Assembly: GCF_947172395.1 (NCBI RefSeq)
Contig: NC_069109.1
Coordinates: forward strand, 5,126,968-5,190,967
Direction of reading: 5' to 3'
DNA length: 64,000 nt
Origin: Bicyclus anynana
Lineage: Eukaryota; Arthropoda; Insecta; Lepidoptera; Nymphalidae
The position numbers were made by a program, and so were the translations under genes. Below the pieces are notes generated by a model. It was not told where the DNA came from and did not search any database. It was given only the letters and a program-made list of their open reading frames with translations. Positions 52,161 through 62,529 of this stretch are shown here, piece after piece (within the stretch, counting starts at the first letter, position 1; each line of letters begins with the position of its first letter).

Positions 52161-52204
52161 AAGGCATTTTCTAATAAAGATCTTAGATCATTAGTTATAT
52201 CTAA

Positions 52205-52545
52205 ACATAATTAATGTTGTGCTAATATACAAATCAAGAAATAAAAAGATAAATTATTATTTATAAACCATCTACCACATAAAAATAACCTTTGCCTTGC
52301 AAAACTGGTTAGAAAACAAAAAGTGTTTTGAACAGTGTTGCTAATTTTTTGTCAGCTAAATTATTCACAATACATTTACATCTACCATACAAAATACCAG
52401 CATTCAGCAATACTTTGTGCTAATATACAAATAAAAAACAACAACATAATAATTATAAACCATTTACCACATAAAAACAACCTTTGCATAGCAAAACTGG
52501 TTAAAAAAGTATCAAGTCTTTTGAAACAGTGCTGCATACACTTTT
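52205..52545. repeat. Direct duplication of about 120 bp
   Basis: GCTAATATACAAAT followed by CCACATAAAAA and GCAAAACTGGTTA occurs at about 52211-52312 and again at 52419-52503, an offset of roughly 200 bp. The 74-codon ORF at 52335 overlaps it and is not a gene. Confidence 0.6.
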
Positions 52546-52572
52546 TTTCACAAATTTAAGGGCAAGTGGAGT

Positions 52573-53045
52573 CAGTGTTACCAACTCTCCAAAATATTTA
52601 TCCCTAAAGTTTGTGCCAAAAACCCAAAAAATCGCCTTAATTATTGAGTTCTCCCCCTAAAAAATATATATTCATAATAATTTAGAAATAATATGCTGTA
52701 ATATGTTTCAAAAGTCTATATTTAATACAGAAAAAATATTACGTCTTTATCTGAAGATTCAGATTTTTTGAAATCATACATGTTGACAATGAATAAATTT
52801 AACAATTTTTATTATTCGATGAAAATTGCCGCCTGTTGCCTCAGAGTGGTTGTAGAATAACGTATTATATGTCGTTATAAGTCGCTAGGTCAAGACAGAA
52901 ATATTTAAATTATCATCAATTTAAAAATATTAAAGAGTCAAAAAATCCCTGAAAATACCCCTAAAAATTTCAGACCCCTAAAAAATCCCATTTCACTTAT
53001 TTGCCCCCTAAATCTGGGGGGAAAACCCCTAAGTTGGGAACCCTG
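52573..53045. mobile_element. Non-autonomous hAT element with 8-bp TSD
   Basis: Left end CAGTGTTACCAACTCTCC, right end AAGTTGGGAACCCTG. AGTGGAGT is duplicated at 52565-52572 and 53046-53053. It is 473 bp long. The right part (CCCTAAATCTGGGGGGAAAA) is shared, inverted, with the element at 61349-61620. Confidence 0.9.
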
Positions 53046-53239
53046 AGTGGAGTGCTATAGATACCATATTATACTGTCATTGTGCTGTTGAAATAATTTT
53101 TGTGTACCACTTGTAAACATTGAATGTGGTTTATATAACCTATCTACTTACCCCTTTTTTCTTCTAACATCATTGTCTACACAGACAAAACATGTTACAT
53201 ATGCAGCAAACCTAACATTGATATGTATATCCATTGCTT

Positions 53240-54583
53240 CTATTGATGGCAATATTCATTTTTAACATTCCTATAAATACAATACCCTATAACAAGACCT
53301 ACAATAGTAAAAAATAAAGTAAACATCTGATACAACTTTACAGTATCCAAATTCTTTACTAATTTTTTGTGACTCTCTTGTATACTGTTCAGTTTGTACT
53401 CAACAGAATTTGTGTCGGGAGCTTTTTCATTTTTAAGTGCATTCCCTATTTCAAGTGCAGCACACTTTAACCTGTATTCATCTGTTTTACTGGACCCAGA
53501 CTTCCAAAGATCTGCCAAGTCTTTTGCGTTCAAATTTGAATTTGGAACTTTGACAGACACAACTAAAAACCTGTCCTTCTCTACAATAGACAATGGGAAA
53601 CCAGAGTTGACAGATATATTAACAGTCTGTGACGCTTTACTGTTCAAAGTTCCAGCGCTGGGACGCACTACATACCGTTCTGGGGCTGTTGTTCTTATTT
53701 TGAATGCTATGCTACCTTCCTCCATGTTCGTTATAGTTAGTTGCGATGAAATTCTTCCATTGTCGTTGCTAAAAATCAACACTTTACTCGGGCTTAAAAG
53801 AAGCATCTCTTTCGACTGGCAATCCTCTGCAAAGCTAACATGTTTGGCTGTTTTGTCAGCAACTACCCTATTTTCAGGGATAAATTGAAAAACATAACTA
53901 TCCTTACCACCCCAACTAGTTAAAGCCTGTTCTGGTGCGACCAGGTCTTTCAACTTATCCTTATTAACCATACGGAGCCTCTCCACAGCTGCAGTCGGTA
54001 GTATATTTTTGACAATCTTAAACCCGGCTTGTAGCATCCATGGTAACTGATAAACTATGACATAGTTAATCATATTAGGATAATAATTCTTTAACAATGT
54101 CACCATAAACATAATCACCTCTATGTCCATGTTGTTCAGGCCACATGTATCCATATCGAAGAACAATGTTATCTTTTTACCCTCTTCTTCTCTTTCGATG
54201 CGTTCCAACCAGTATATGACGACTTTTTTAACTTCCTCGACGTTTTTCTGACTTTTAATGTACAGTTTCGCCTTCATTATGAATAAGAGACAGCTGTCTA
54301 TGTCTCTGCCGTGAGGGAAGAACACACCTTCCTTCAAATAGTCTATGTTTACAGTTTCGTGAGTGATTTCGTTGGCTCCTATCTCTTTTCTCCACAGCAT
54401 TATGTCGTAAAGCATATCGGCCGCTAGTTGCACGTTATTCTGACAGTGTTCCAGCACTCTGTACAAGTATTTATCACTCTTAACTCTCTCCAAATCGCGA
54501 GTATCGAAAGATCCCGGAGGATTTGGTATACCTTCTTTTACTTTTGCATCGAATAACAACCGTATTTCGGAAATTTTCGACAT
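53240..54583 (-). CDS. MOSPD2-like protein B (CRAL-TRIO, MSP domain, C-terminal TM)
   Basis: 447 residues in one exon. I take ATG at 54583-54581 (context AAC-ATG) because the ten codons before it start at TTG, not ATG. The order is the same as in copy A. The CRAL-TRIO unit has LYRVLEHCQNNVQLAADMLY, FFPHGRDIDSCLLFIM, KITLFFDMDTCGLNNMDI and ALTSWGGKDSYVFQF. The MSP domain has IAFKIRTTAPERYVVRPSAG. The TM is at about 420-437 (MFTLFFTIVGLVIGYCIY) with a short RNVKNEYCHQ tail. The two copies are about half identical by eye, so the duplication is old, and both are intact. The 5' end faces HINT3 756 bp away and may share a promoter region with it. Confidence 0.87.
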   Translation of the reverse strand: MSKISEIRLLFDAKVKEGIPNPPGSFDTRDLERVKSDKYLYRVLEHCQNNVQLAADMLYDIMLWRKEIGANEITHETVNIDYLKEGVFFPHGRDIDSCLLFIMKAKLYIKSQKNVEEVKKVVIYWLERIEREEEGKKITLFFDMDTCGLNNMDIEVIMFMVTLLKNYYPNMINYVIVYQLPWMLQAGFKIVKNILPTAAVERLRMVNKDKLKDLVAPEQALTSWGGKDSYVFQFIPENRVVADKTAKHVSFAEDCQSKEMLLLSPSKVLIFSNDNGRISSQLTITNMEEGSIAFKIRTTAPERYVVRPSAGTLNSKASQTVNISVNSGFPLSIVEKDRFLVVSVKVPNSNLNAKDLADLWKSGSSKTDEYRLKCAALEIGNALKNEKAPDTNSVEYKLNSIQESHKKLVKNLDTVKLYQMFTLFFTIVGLVIGYCIYRNVKNEYCHQ

Positions 54584-55339
54584 GTTATTATTTTTCACGT
54601 TTCGTATACACAAACTTGTTTTAGAAAAATATAGGCGTGCTATTAGATTCTGTTGAAATAAAAATTTATCTGGTTTCTAAAAGTTTTACGATAACAAAAA
54701 TTCAAAACCACTTCAAAACTTATTGTAACTGTCACTGTCAGTTATGACGACAGACACATGACAGAAATGATGATAACAAACCATAGAGTTTTATTTTTAG
54801 TTTTCATGATTTCTTCGCAGAGGATTCTACCTGATTTCAAACGGATGAGGATGAGGATTCTTTAGCGGTTTGTGATGATGATCAAGGTTCCATTTTACAT
54901 ACCCATCAAAGCCTGCCTTCTTAATAAAATAAAAAATGACGGGAAATGCAAAACGGTTAATATTATTTAAAAAATAAATATTTTATAGAAAAAAGGAGAC
55001 AGACGTATACAGAAATAGAAACCATTAATACAGTAATGTTACATTTATTCAAGAATAAAATTGTTTGACTAATAATTTTGTTAATATCTCAATTTAATGT
55101 CAATAGTTGTTTAACTCTTCCTCTTGGTTTGATGACTTGGAGTTTGAACTTTGAATATGACGTATCTACTTCCCATAGATCTTTAATACATGTATGGTAT
55201 TTCCTGTGCAAGGATGGCTGTGCGCGCAATAGCCTTCGTCTGCCTTCGTAAGGAATTAAAAAAAACACCGAAAGGTTTGACATTGACAGTTGCAAAGTTT
55301 CTCAAAAACGTAAACACGGTTGCACTTCCAATTGCAAAA
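54584..55339. promoter_or_regulatory. Divergent promoter region between MOSPD2-like B and HINT3
   Basis: The two start codons are 756 bp apart and point away from each other. No TATA box stands out for either gene. The region from 55190 is open in the HINT3 frame (see findings). No repeat is recognised. Confidence 0.4.
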
Positions 55340-57267
55340 ATGAATTCTGAAACGCCTACAATCGAAAAGTCTGATTGCATATTTTGTAACATCATCAATA
55401 AACTGGAAAACACTGAAATCCTGTACGAAGACGACGATGTCTGTGTGTTTCGGGACATAAAACCGGCGAGCGACTATCACATATTGACCGTACCGAAACG
55501 GCATATCGAAGATGCAAAGAGCTTGACGACCAATGATAAAGACTTGGGTATGTGTGACTCCTTTTATCATGGTCCAAAGGGCAAATTGAAGTCGTAGGCA
55601 GTCAAAATTCATTTATTTCAAGTAGGCTCAGTTTACACTTTTTTTTTTTTCGTGTTAAGTAAGTGCCGATGGCTCTATTTGGGACCACTACTGCGTCATT
55701 GGGGGTTTGGGCGAGCGCAGAGCATCGCCTGATGAGACCCGAAGGCTGAAATAAAGATAGAGGACGGAACGACTCTCTAAAGGCGTCTCCTATGAGACTC
55801 GGACCTCTGGTTAGAAGGCCATTTGGGAGGGGGTAACCGTGATCTGAGTGTATCAGAACCCACATCCGGGTGACGTTAGATAACGGGGACCACTTAGCCA
55901 GCGAAGATGCTGTGTTGCTTGTGATTGTGTTAAGCGGAATACACTTTTGAAACCTCTGGTTATCTTCGGTGATCAGTACAGTCTAGGTTACAGTTAGAAC
56001 GATAGTAGAATAGCCTCTTATTTTAAATTAAAAAGATTATAATCTCTAAGCTGTATTGGCACGTATCTTGGCCTCAGGAAACAGCTGTGCTTTTCTATAC
56101 AGTTGATGCAGCACTTCTCTAGTGTGTGTTTTTTTACAGTTGAGAAAATGTTGACAACTGCTAAAGAGCTTCTGTCCAAAAACAATTTGTCTGTGGACGA
56201 CGCGAGGTTTGGCTACCACTGGCCCCCATTCAGGAGTGTGAGGCACTTGCACCTCCACACCATAGCTCCGGAGTCCAAAATGGGGACAATTGCACGGATG
56301 ATATTTATGAAGAACTCATATTGGTTTGCTTCTGTGAGTAAGATATCTTTGATTAAAAAATGTGTCAATATTTGGATGACATTCCCAATTTTTTTTTTAG
56401 TTTTTCAAGCGTTAGCAATAGTAGAAAAAATAGAATGAAGAATGTTACTTTGTTACATTAGATTTTTGTGTATACAAATACACTAGTTTTCGTTTTATTT
56501 AAAAATACCAAAATAGTTATGATTTTACATGCATACAAAGTTCGCATAAATATCGACTCTTGCTAACAGTCGCAATATTGTATGAGACGTCATCGTCCAA
56601 CACTTGTCCGGCACATTCAGTCAATATTTTTATTTTCAACAGAGAATACAGAAAGCTAACATTTGAATGGTGTACAGTCTCCTAACATAGTTATAGAGGC
56701 CCATCTCTGCTATAGACAATGATTTTATACTATAGATATGGTACTAACACATACTCTATCCACCAGCACACTAGCACAGAGGCGAAAAAAGGCTTAATTT
56801 CATTTAGTTGAATAGTAAACTACGAAAGTTATTTGAGCATAATAATATCTCTAAATATACCCTAAATATTGTATAATAAGCCTACATTCACAACGCTTTT
56901 TTAATGGACGTTCACACATCAGCGTTTTAAAAACGCGACGATTTTTTTCGACCTGTGTTGTATTTTCAATTTTGGGTGTTTGAAATAGATCTTCATTTAA
57001 CTTCATACTACATTGGAATGCTTTTTAGGGCCCGTTAAAAAAATGCTCGTGCGAATGGGGGCTAATTGTGTGTGTTAAAAATATACACTTAACAGAAAAT
57101 TGTGCATATGTGAGTGAAGTAGCTGAGTTTGGAATACTTTGAGGTGATTTTGTAGGCACATAACATGTCTAATAGTATAAAATCATTGGCTATAGATCTT
57201 TGAAGTGAGAAGAAAGTTAACAAAAATATTTTTTTTTCAGCCCGAGTATGTAGCATCAAGGCTGTGA
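55340..57267 (+). CDS. HINT3: HINT3-like histidine triad nucleotide-binding protein, three coding exons
   Basis: Exons 55340-55547, 56140-56333 and 57241-57267 join in phase to give 142 residues and TGA. Residues 13-16 are CIFC at the start of the HIT fold. Then come VFRDIKPASDYHILTVPKRH and, in exon 2, the triad HLHLH (His105, 107, 109) in FRSVRHLHLHTIAP, the HINT3-type version of HxHxH. Exon 3 adds only PEYVASRL. HINT3 enzymes hydrolyse AMP-lysine and other nucleoside phosphoramidates in cytosol and nucleus. The start at 55340 is chosen by homology length; an in-frame ATG at 55190 would add 50 residues. A candidate poly(A) signal AATAAA is at 57440-57445. Intron 1 contains a GC-richer insert at about 55640-55990. 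Confidence 0.9.
55610..55990. repeat. GC-richer unidentified block in HINT3 intron 1
   Basis: It starts with ATTTATTTCAAGTAGGCTCA, a repeat end also at 16805. An unusual, non-AT-rich stretch follows (GGGTTTGGGCGAGCGCAGAG, GGAGGGGGTAACCGTGATCT). It is probably part of a LINE or structured RNA-like repeat. The 87-codon minus frame here has no domain. Confidence 0.45.
56334..57240. other. HINT3 intron 2 with a dispersed repeat
   Basis: 56740-56960 (ACAGAGGCGAAAAAAGGCTT ... CATCAGCGTTTTAAAAACGC) recurs at 63760-63900, so it is a repeat. No exon is seen. Confidence 0.5.
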
Positions 57268-57449
57268 TCAAAATAATGAAGAACTAAACACATTTAGGTT
57301 TTTAATCTTTATTGCAAATTGTTGGTTAGATATGGAAGATTATGAGGTATAAGCCTAATATTGATCTCCTTTCCAATTTGGTGTTGAAAAATCAACCTTT
57401 TTATAATTGACTAGAGTTGTTATTAGCATGCAGGGTGGAAATAAATGAT

Positions 57450-57860
57450 GATAAAAGTCAGTCTCCCATGTTATAAGCAACTCTATTACTATGGGTTTTG
57501 GTTGATATTTAAATGTAAAGTGCAAAATTATTGGCTGATGTAAATATTGTGATTAGTCTTAGTAGTGTATTTTCAGTGTACCAGATGGCGCTGTATTGTC
57601 TTTTTTTTTAATTGTATAACTGCTCAGGGTTCTAGCTCTTTTGAGCCTCTTTCATTGTTTTGCACTGCCATCTTGTATTATTTTTGGACAATATTTTGGT
57701 ATTAAGTATTTAATAAATAATGGATGATGTTAATATTATTACTTGCTGGGTACAAATGTTATTTATTACTATATTAATTATGTCATAATAAAAATGAGGT
57801 TTTGTTTTAAATTTTTTTAAACCTACATACGCCCAATCTATAAAATAAAAGAAAGTAATA
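57450..57860. other. Spacer downstream of HINT3
   Basis: AT-rich with AATAAATAATGG near 57712. No coding frame or recognised repeat. Confidence 0.4.
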
Positions 57861-57879
57861 ATATAAAAGAAAGTCGTGT

Positions 57880-58185
57880 TAGATACTCCACTTATAACTC
57901 AAGAACGGCTAAACCGATTTAGCTGAAAATTGGCAGGGAGGTAGTTTAGAGCCAGGAGAAGGACATAGGATAATTTAAAAAAAAAAAATAAGTCGGGTTT
58001 TCCTTCCTGACGCTATAACTCCAAAACGCACGAACCGATTTCCACGGTTTTGCATTCATTGGAAAGGTCTCGGGCTCCGTGAGGTTTATAGCAAAGAAAA
58101 TTCAGGAAAAATTTCAACGTAGGGTAGGGGAAGTTTAAAGTTTACATCGAGTTTCACGCGGACGAAGTCGCGGGCGTCCGCTAGT
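57880..58185 (+). mobile_element. Helitron-like element
   Basis: The body GCTGAAAATTGGCAGGGAGG, a short GGGTAGGGGAAG tract near 58122, and the end CACGCGGACGAAGTCGCGGG then CGTCCGCTAGT (58175-58185). Confidence 0.7.
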
Positions 58186-58209
58186 ATTTTTATAAATGTG
58201 AGTCGGTTA

Positions 58210-58540
58210 TTTAATTCGGCTCATTGCTGAGCACGGGTCTTCTCAGAATGAGAGGAGTAGACTAGTAGGTAGTCCACCACGCTGGCCCAATGCGTATTGG
58301 CAGACGTCACACAAAGAAAATTGCCAAGAATGCCGGGTTCCTCACGATATTTTTCCTTTACCGTTTGAGACACGTGATATTTAATTAACCGACTTCCAAA
58401 AAGGAGGAGGTTCTACGTTCGGCTGTATGTATGTTTTTTTTCTAGTTTCTACTTATCTGACGGGTTGAAGTTGACCGAATTAGAACCTACGCCCTCTAAA
58501 TCGAAGGCAGAGGTCATGTCCACTGGACTCACGTCTCATG
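58210..58540 (-). mobile_element. SINE family A interrupted by a short insert
   Basis: Minus-strand SINE A, with AACCGACTTCCAAAAAGGAG and following bases (58386-58455) inserted in the body. The same insert motif occurs at 46670 and 62762. Confidence 0.6.
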
Positions 58541-58949
58541 CAATAGATATATGCTACTGTTTGTTCCGGTAAAATCATTGGTTCCCGCGGAATTAGTAAA
58601 AAAAATAAATTAAGCATCGTTCAAAAACGAATAGACCGATTTACTAAAATTCTAAGGGCGTCCGTCAAAAATAAAAATACAATAGGTAAATGAGAAAATA
58701 AAATATTTATTGCAATAACTTTCGTAACCAATTTTAACAAAGCCAAGGGTAAGCATAATATTCATAGCTGCCCATAAAATAGTGTCAGCAAAGTAAGATG
58801 AACAATGTACTACCAAATTATTGTATGCGCATGGGACAAATATATATAAGTCTATTATAAAAAAAAAACTCAGAACCAGAAAGTACAAAATAATCGTTTC
58901 AGCAAAATTAGCTTCCTTGTTGAATAGTTTTTCTAATTTATATTACAAG

Positions 58950-59168
58950 GAATTTGCAAGGAGGTTTTCGTCTTTGGTGTTTTTTTTTTCAATTTGTCCC
59001 CATAGGCAAAGATTGGTAGCTATACAGCCCGCTTGAGATGTTGAGTATTTTCATTATGGGAATTTGCAAGGAGGTTTTCGTCTTTGGTGTTTTTTTTTTT
59101 TTTCAATTTGTCCCCATAGGCAAAGATTGGTAGTTAAACAGCCCGTTTGAGATGTTGAGTATTTTTGG
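58950..59168. repeat. 110-bp tandem duplication
   Basis: AATTTGCAAGGAGGTTTTCG starts at 58951 and again at 59061. The copies are nearly identical apart from T-run length and a few bases. It would fall in the 3' UTR or downstream flank of the small peptide gene on the minus strand. Confidence 0.85.
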
Positions 59169-59235
59169 TGTACATGTTTCTACTCGTTGATTCTACTTCA
59201 GTGCAGCAAACAATGTCGATGATCCAGTATTTAGT

Positions 59236-62200
59236 CTAGCTCGAAGGGTCACCCTGTGAAAAAACGTAGACTTATTCATTGCTATTAGAGCTACTTACAG
59301 AGGGCCTAGTGGCAGTTTGATATTGTTATTATCGCGTTAACGTAAACGCGAATTTCTTAGGAATTGAAACAGCGCCATCTAGTGGCACTACTGCACAACT
59401 GTTTTAATTCCATATAAATTCGCGTTTACTTTAACGCGATAGTAACAGTATGAAAACATTGAAAACACCCACTAGGCACACAGCTCTCCTCTGAGAACCA
59501 ATTACCTCTGATTTTTGTGACCTTTGTAGTTTGTCCTCTAATTTTAATAGACGCAGACACTCTACACTATATGTAGGTTTTGAGACAACTTTTAGAATAC
59601 CAAAATACATGTTAATACGAATATTCTCGCATGTCTTAATAAATATAGCTTCCATCTTAGATTGCATCATCACTTACCATCAGGTGAGATTGTAGTCAAG
59701 GGCCAACTTGTAGTGAATAAAAAAATAAATAATAAGTAGTCCATATTTCATTTTACAAAACTATATCTTAAAACATGAACGATTAATTTAAAAAAAAACT
59801 TCAATTCCATTTTAACCTTTTAGGGGTAGAATTCTGAAAAATTTTCGGTAAAGGATATAATCCCAGATTTATGGGAAATACTCCTGAGCACCTTAGTTTT
59901 GATAAACTTACCACTACATCCTTCGCTAGCTGCTGCCCTGTAGAGTTTAGTCCCTCAACGAGATTTCCGACTGAAAAACAAAATTTTCACCATCTACATC
60001 GGTTCCTACTTTTTTTTTATTGTACAAAAAACAAAAAGTGTTAGATAATAGGGATGATGACAGTTTTTTAAAATTGTATATAAATTAAGAGTACGCTAAT
60101 AGTAAAGCAATTTTGTAAAAGGAACAGGGTATCTGCGATCATTACTTTCGGAGCTACAGGGATTTAAAGGGTCAGATTTGAGGCGCTGCCGCGAATCCCT
60201 GAAAAACACCCCATACAAAATGACGTCGTAGGCAATGTAATGATCGTTAGAATTGTATGTGCGTACAAACAAAATTACTAATATCTTTGTTATTTGTGCG
60301 TTTATGTTTATAGTTCAAATATTAAAAAATGTCACATTTAATGTAAGGAAGCTAAAACTGTATGAATTTTCATCTAATTGCGATAAAAGATTTTTAATAG
60401 ATTTTGAAATTTTATAATCTCATTTATTTCGCAAATATCCAGACAATCTTTAAATTTAAATTAGTTAACATTGACCTTATTTACCCGAATATATCATAAA
60501 AATCAATATATTCAAACCTAGTCATCATCCCCATTAGGCACCATATTTTATAATGCCTAACTGTGTCCCCTAGCGAAGTGCATCTGCGAACCCTCCCCTC
60601 CCGCTCGAGATGCACCCTTGACATATTGTAATAAGTTTTTCTTGGTTAAGTTAATATTGAACAATTTACCAGTATCGAGTCCTGGCAAATTGTTTAATAT
60701 ATGTAGCACCATATAGTCTTTGGTGTGCTTACCATAATAATTGTTTTTTTTTTTGGACACTATAATTTTTTTTTTTTTATTTAGCTTGTGGAGTCCGCCA
60801 ATACGCTCGTATTTCTTAATATTTTTATTGATGTCAAACTCTTCTTTGAGTATTTTTTTTTAATTCTTTACAAGTTAGCCCTTGATTACAATCTCACCTG
60901 ATGGTAAGTGATGATGCAATCTAAGATGGAAGCGAGCTAACTTGTTAGGAGGAGAATGACAATCCACACCCCTATCGGTTTCTACACGACATAGTAAGGA
61001 ACGCTAAATTGCTTGGCGGTACGTCTTTGTCGGTAGGGTGGTAACTAGCCACGGCCGAAGCCTCCCACCATGTAGAATTTTACCTGTTACAGTTTTATTA
61101 TAAGTATAGATAAAACAAAGATGCAAATATTATAAGTACGATATTTAATTTTTCTGGGATAAAATAGCCTATTATAAATTCGGTTTAGTAATCACGGTCT
61201 GAAAGAGTATGAAACACTCATATCATCAGTTTTTTTTCAAATCTTGAAAAACCATGAATTTTTTGAGGCTATTGTGGTAAAAAAATTTGAAAAAATGTTG
61301 GCAACCCTAAACCGGACTCACCGCGCGGCTTGGAAGGACTCATTCTGTCAGGGTTTCCAACTTAGGGGTTTTCCCCCCAGATTTAGGGGGCAAATAAGTG
61401 AAATGGGATTTTTTAGGGGTCTGAAATTTTTAGGGGTATTTTCAGGGAATTTTTGACTCTAATATTTTTAAATTGATGATAATTTTAATATTTCTTTCTT
61501 GACCTAGCGACCTATAACGACATATAATACGATATTCTACAACCACTCTAAAGGCAACTGGCGGCAATTTTCATCGAATAAAAAAAATTGTTATTGTCTA
61601 CATGAGAGTTGTTAACACTGCATTCTGTATCAGTAGGATAGATTCTGTTCTGAAAGTTACTTACCAACATTGTTTAAATCCCCCAACACATCAGTGATTA
61701 CTGAGCACTGTACGTATTCGTACATCACGCTCATGATAGCCTGAAAATGAGTAAACAACATCATCATTGTAGTATATCCATAGTAATATTTAGTGTGTTG
61801 CTTTTAAATAGTAGATTGTTAAACAAGGGGCTAAAAAGACCTACATACGAGGTATTTTTAAGGCACGAGCCGCAAGGCGAGGGCTGCTAAATAGAAACGG
61901 AGTTTATAATGGGTTTAGCCCCGCTTTTTACACTATACTTTTCACTACGGTTGCGAGAAAATAAAATAATTCAGTACAATAATCAATGTTAATATTCTTT
62001 TTTGCAGACGCAGCTCAAAACTAAATAAAAAAATACGCATTCCACAGACAAGACAATTTAAATTTTTTATCATACAATCAGGGCCTTTCTTAAGTACTCG
62101 AATCCACCTGTGATGATTCTATTTACGAATTAAACCTCCGTTTTATAGAGGTCATAATTTTAGTATGTCTAAACGATGTTGAACCTTTTCAGTTTTACAG

Positions 62201-62429
62201 TAGGCTAGTACTTGTAAAACACAAAAATTACAAAAACCAAAATTACTTTAGCTCCTAGAAGCTGAAATGCTTGTGGAATGGTAAGATGACAGTGTTTTAA
62301 AGGAAGAGTAGTGAAAAATACTTTAGTGCATAAAAACATTAAAAAATACTTAATGTTCCAATTTTGGAACCAAGAATATGGAAGTTAAGAACTCACCACG
62401 ACGAGTAAGACAGCGAATACAGCCTTCAT
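59236..62429 (-). CDS. Small secreted peptide, 61 residues, four coding exons; family not recognised
   Basis: Coding exons in transcript order are 62429-62397, 61740-61665, 59970-59912 and 59253-59236. Each has GT/AG borders (donors GTGAGT, GTAAGT, GTAAGT; acceptors TTTTCAG, TTTTTCAG, TTTCACAG) and phases agree, giving exactly 61 codons and TAG. Residues 1-23 are a signal peptide (MKAVFAVLLVVAIMSVMYEY then VQC). The mature part has repeated hydrophobic spacing, SVITDVLGDLNNVVGNLVEG, then LNSTGQQLAKDVVGDPSS, including one N-glycosylation sequon NST. One amphipathic helix is likely. A TATA box and initiator lie at the expected distance upstream. Introns carry hAT, MITE K, MITE M and SINE B insertions. 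A candidate poly(A) signal is the TTTATT complement at 58706-58711. I know no named family with this sequence. Confidence 0.72.
59304..59477. mobile_element. MITE family K, copy 2
   Basis: The same terminal GCCTAGTGGCAGTTT/CCCACTAGGC pair and CGCGTTAACGTAAACGCGAA core as the copy at 42620. It sits in the last intron of the small peptide gene. Confidence 0.75.
59648..59725 (+). mobile_element. SINE family B 3' end
   Basis: GCTTCCATCTTAGATTGCAT to GCCAACTTGTAGTGAATAAA. Only the last quarter of the SINE remains; it lies in the last intron of the small peptide gene. Confidence 0.7.
60047..60535 (-). mobile_element. MITE family M, copy 4, in the small peptide gene intron
   Basis: AATAGGGATGATGAC and GTCATCATCCCCATT ends are both present, and the interior aligns with 10822 and 17112 in reverse. 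Confidence 0.75.
60860..61075 (-). mobile_element. SINE family B, 5' truncated, in the small peptide gene intron
   Basis: From TTCTTTACAAGTTAGCCCTT to CGGCCGAAGCCTCCCACCA; the head is missing. It is sense to the minus-strand gene. Confidence 0.75.
61349..61620. mobile_element. Non-autonomous hAT element with 8-bp TSD
   Basis: Left end CAGGGTTTCCAACTTAGG, right end AGTTGTTAACACTG. CATTCTGT is duplicated at 61341-61348 and 61621-61628. It is 272 bp long and is an internally deleted, inverted relative of 52573-53045. It ends 44 bp from exon 2 of the small peptide gene. Confidence 0.88.
61750..62390. other. First intron of the small peptide gene
   Basis: AT-rich, without a recognised repeat or further exon. 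It includes GGTATTTTTAAGGCACGAGC near 61851 as a slightly GC-richer patch. Confidence 0.45.
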
Positions 62430-62496
62430 GTTGATAAGGTTTATGTAGTAATATGGAGAAGTTAGAAGATCTGTGGTAGGAATGCCTGAACAAGAT

Positions 62497-62526
62497 GAAC
62501 TGTGTCTGCACTTGCTCTGTTATATA
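62497..62526 (-). promoter_or_regulatory. TATA box and initiator of the small peptide gene
   Basis: On the minus strand TATATAAC (62526-62519) is followed by ACAGTTC (62503-62497). The A of the initiator is about 25-28 nt downstream of the TATA box. The predicted 5' UTR is about 70 nt to ATG at 62429. This arrangement is typical of strongly, tissue-specifically expressed insect genes. Confidence 0.65.
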
Positions 62527-62529
62527 CTC

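Noticed and set aside
53240..54613. Longer N-terminus for MOSPD2-like B
   Set aside because: The first codon of that longer frame is TTG; the first ATG, in good context, is at 54583.
55720..55760. Hammerhead ribozyme core (CTGATGAG ... GAAA)
   Set aside because: The CTGATGAG and GAAA motifs are there, but stem II has an A/C mismatch and I could not pair stems I and III convincingly.
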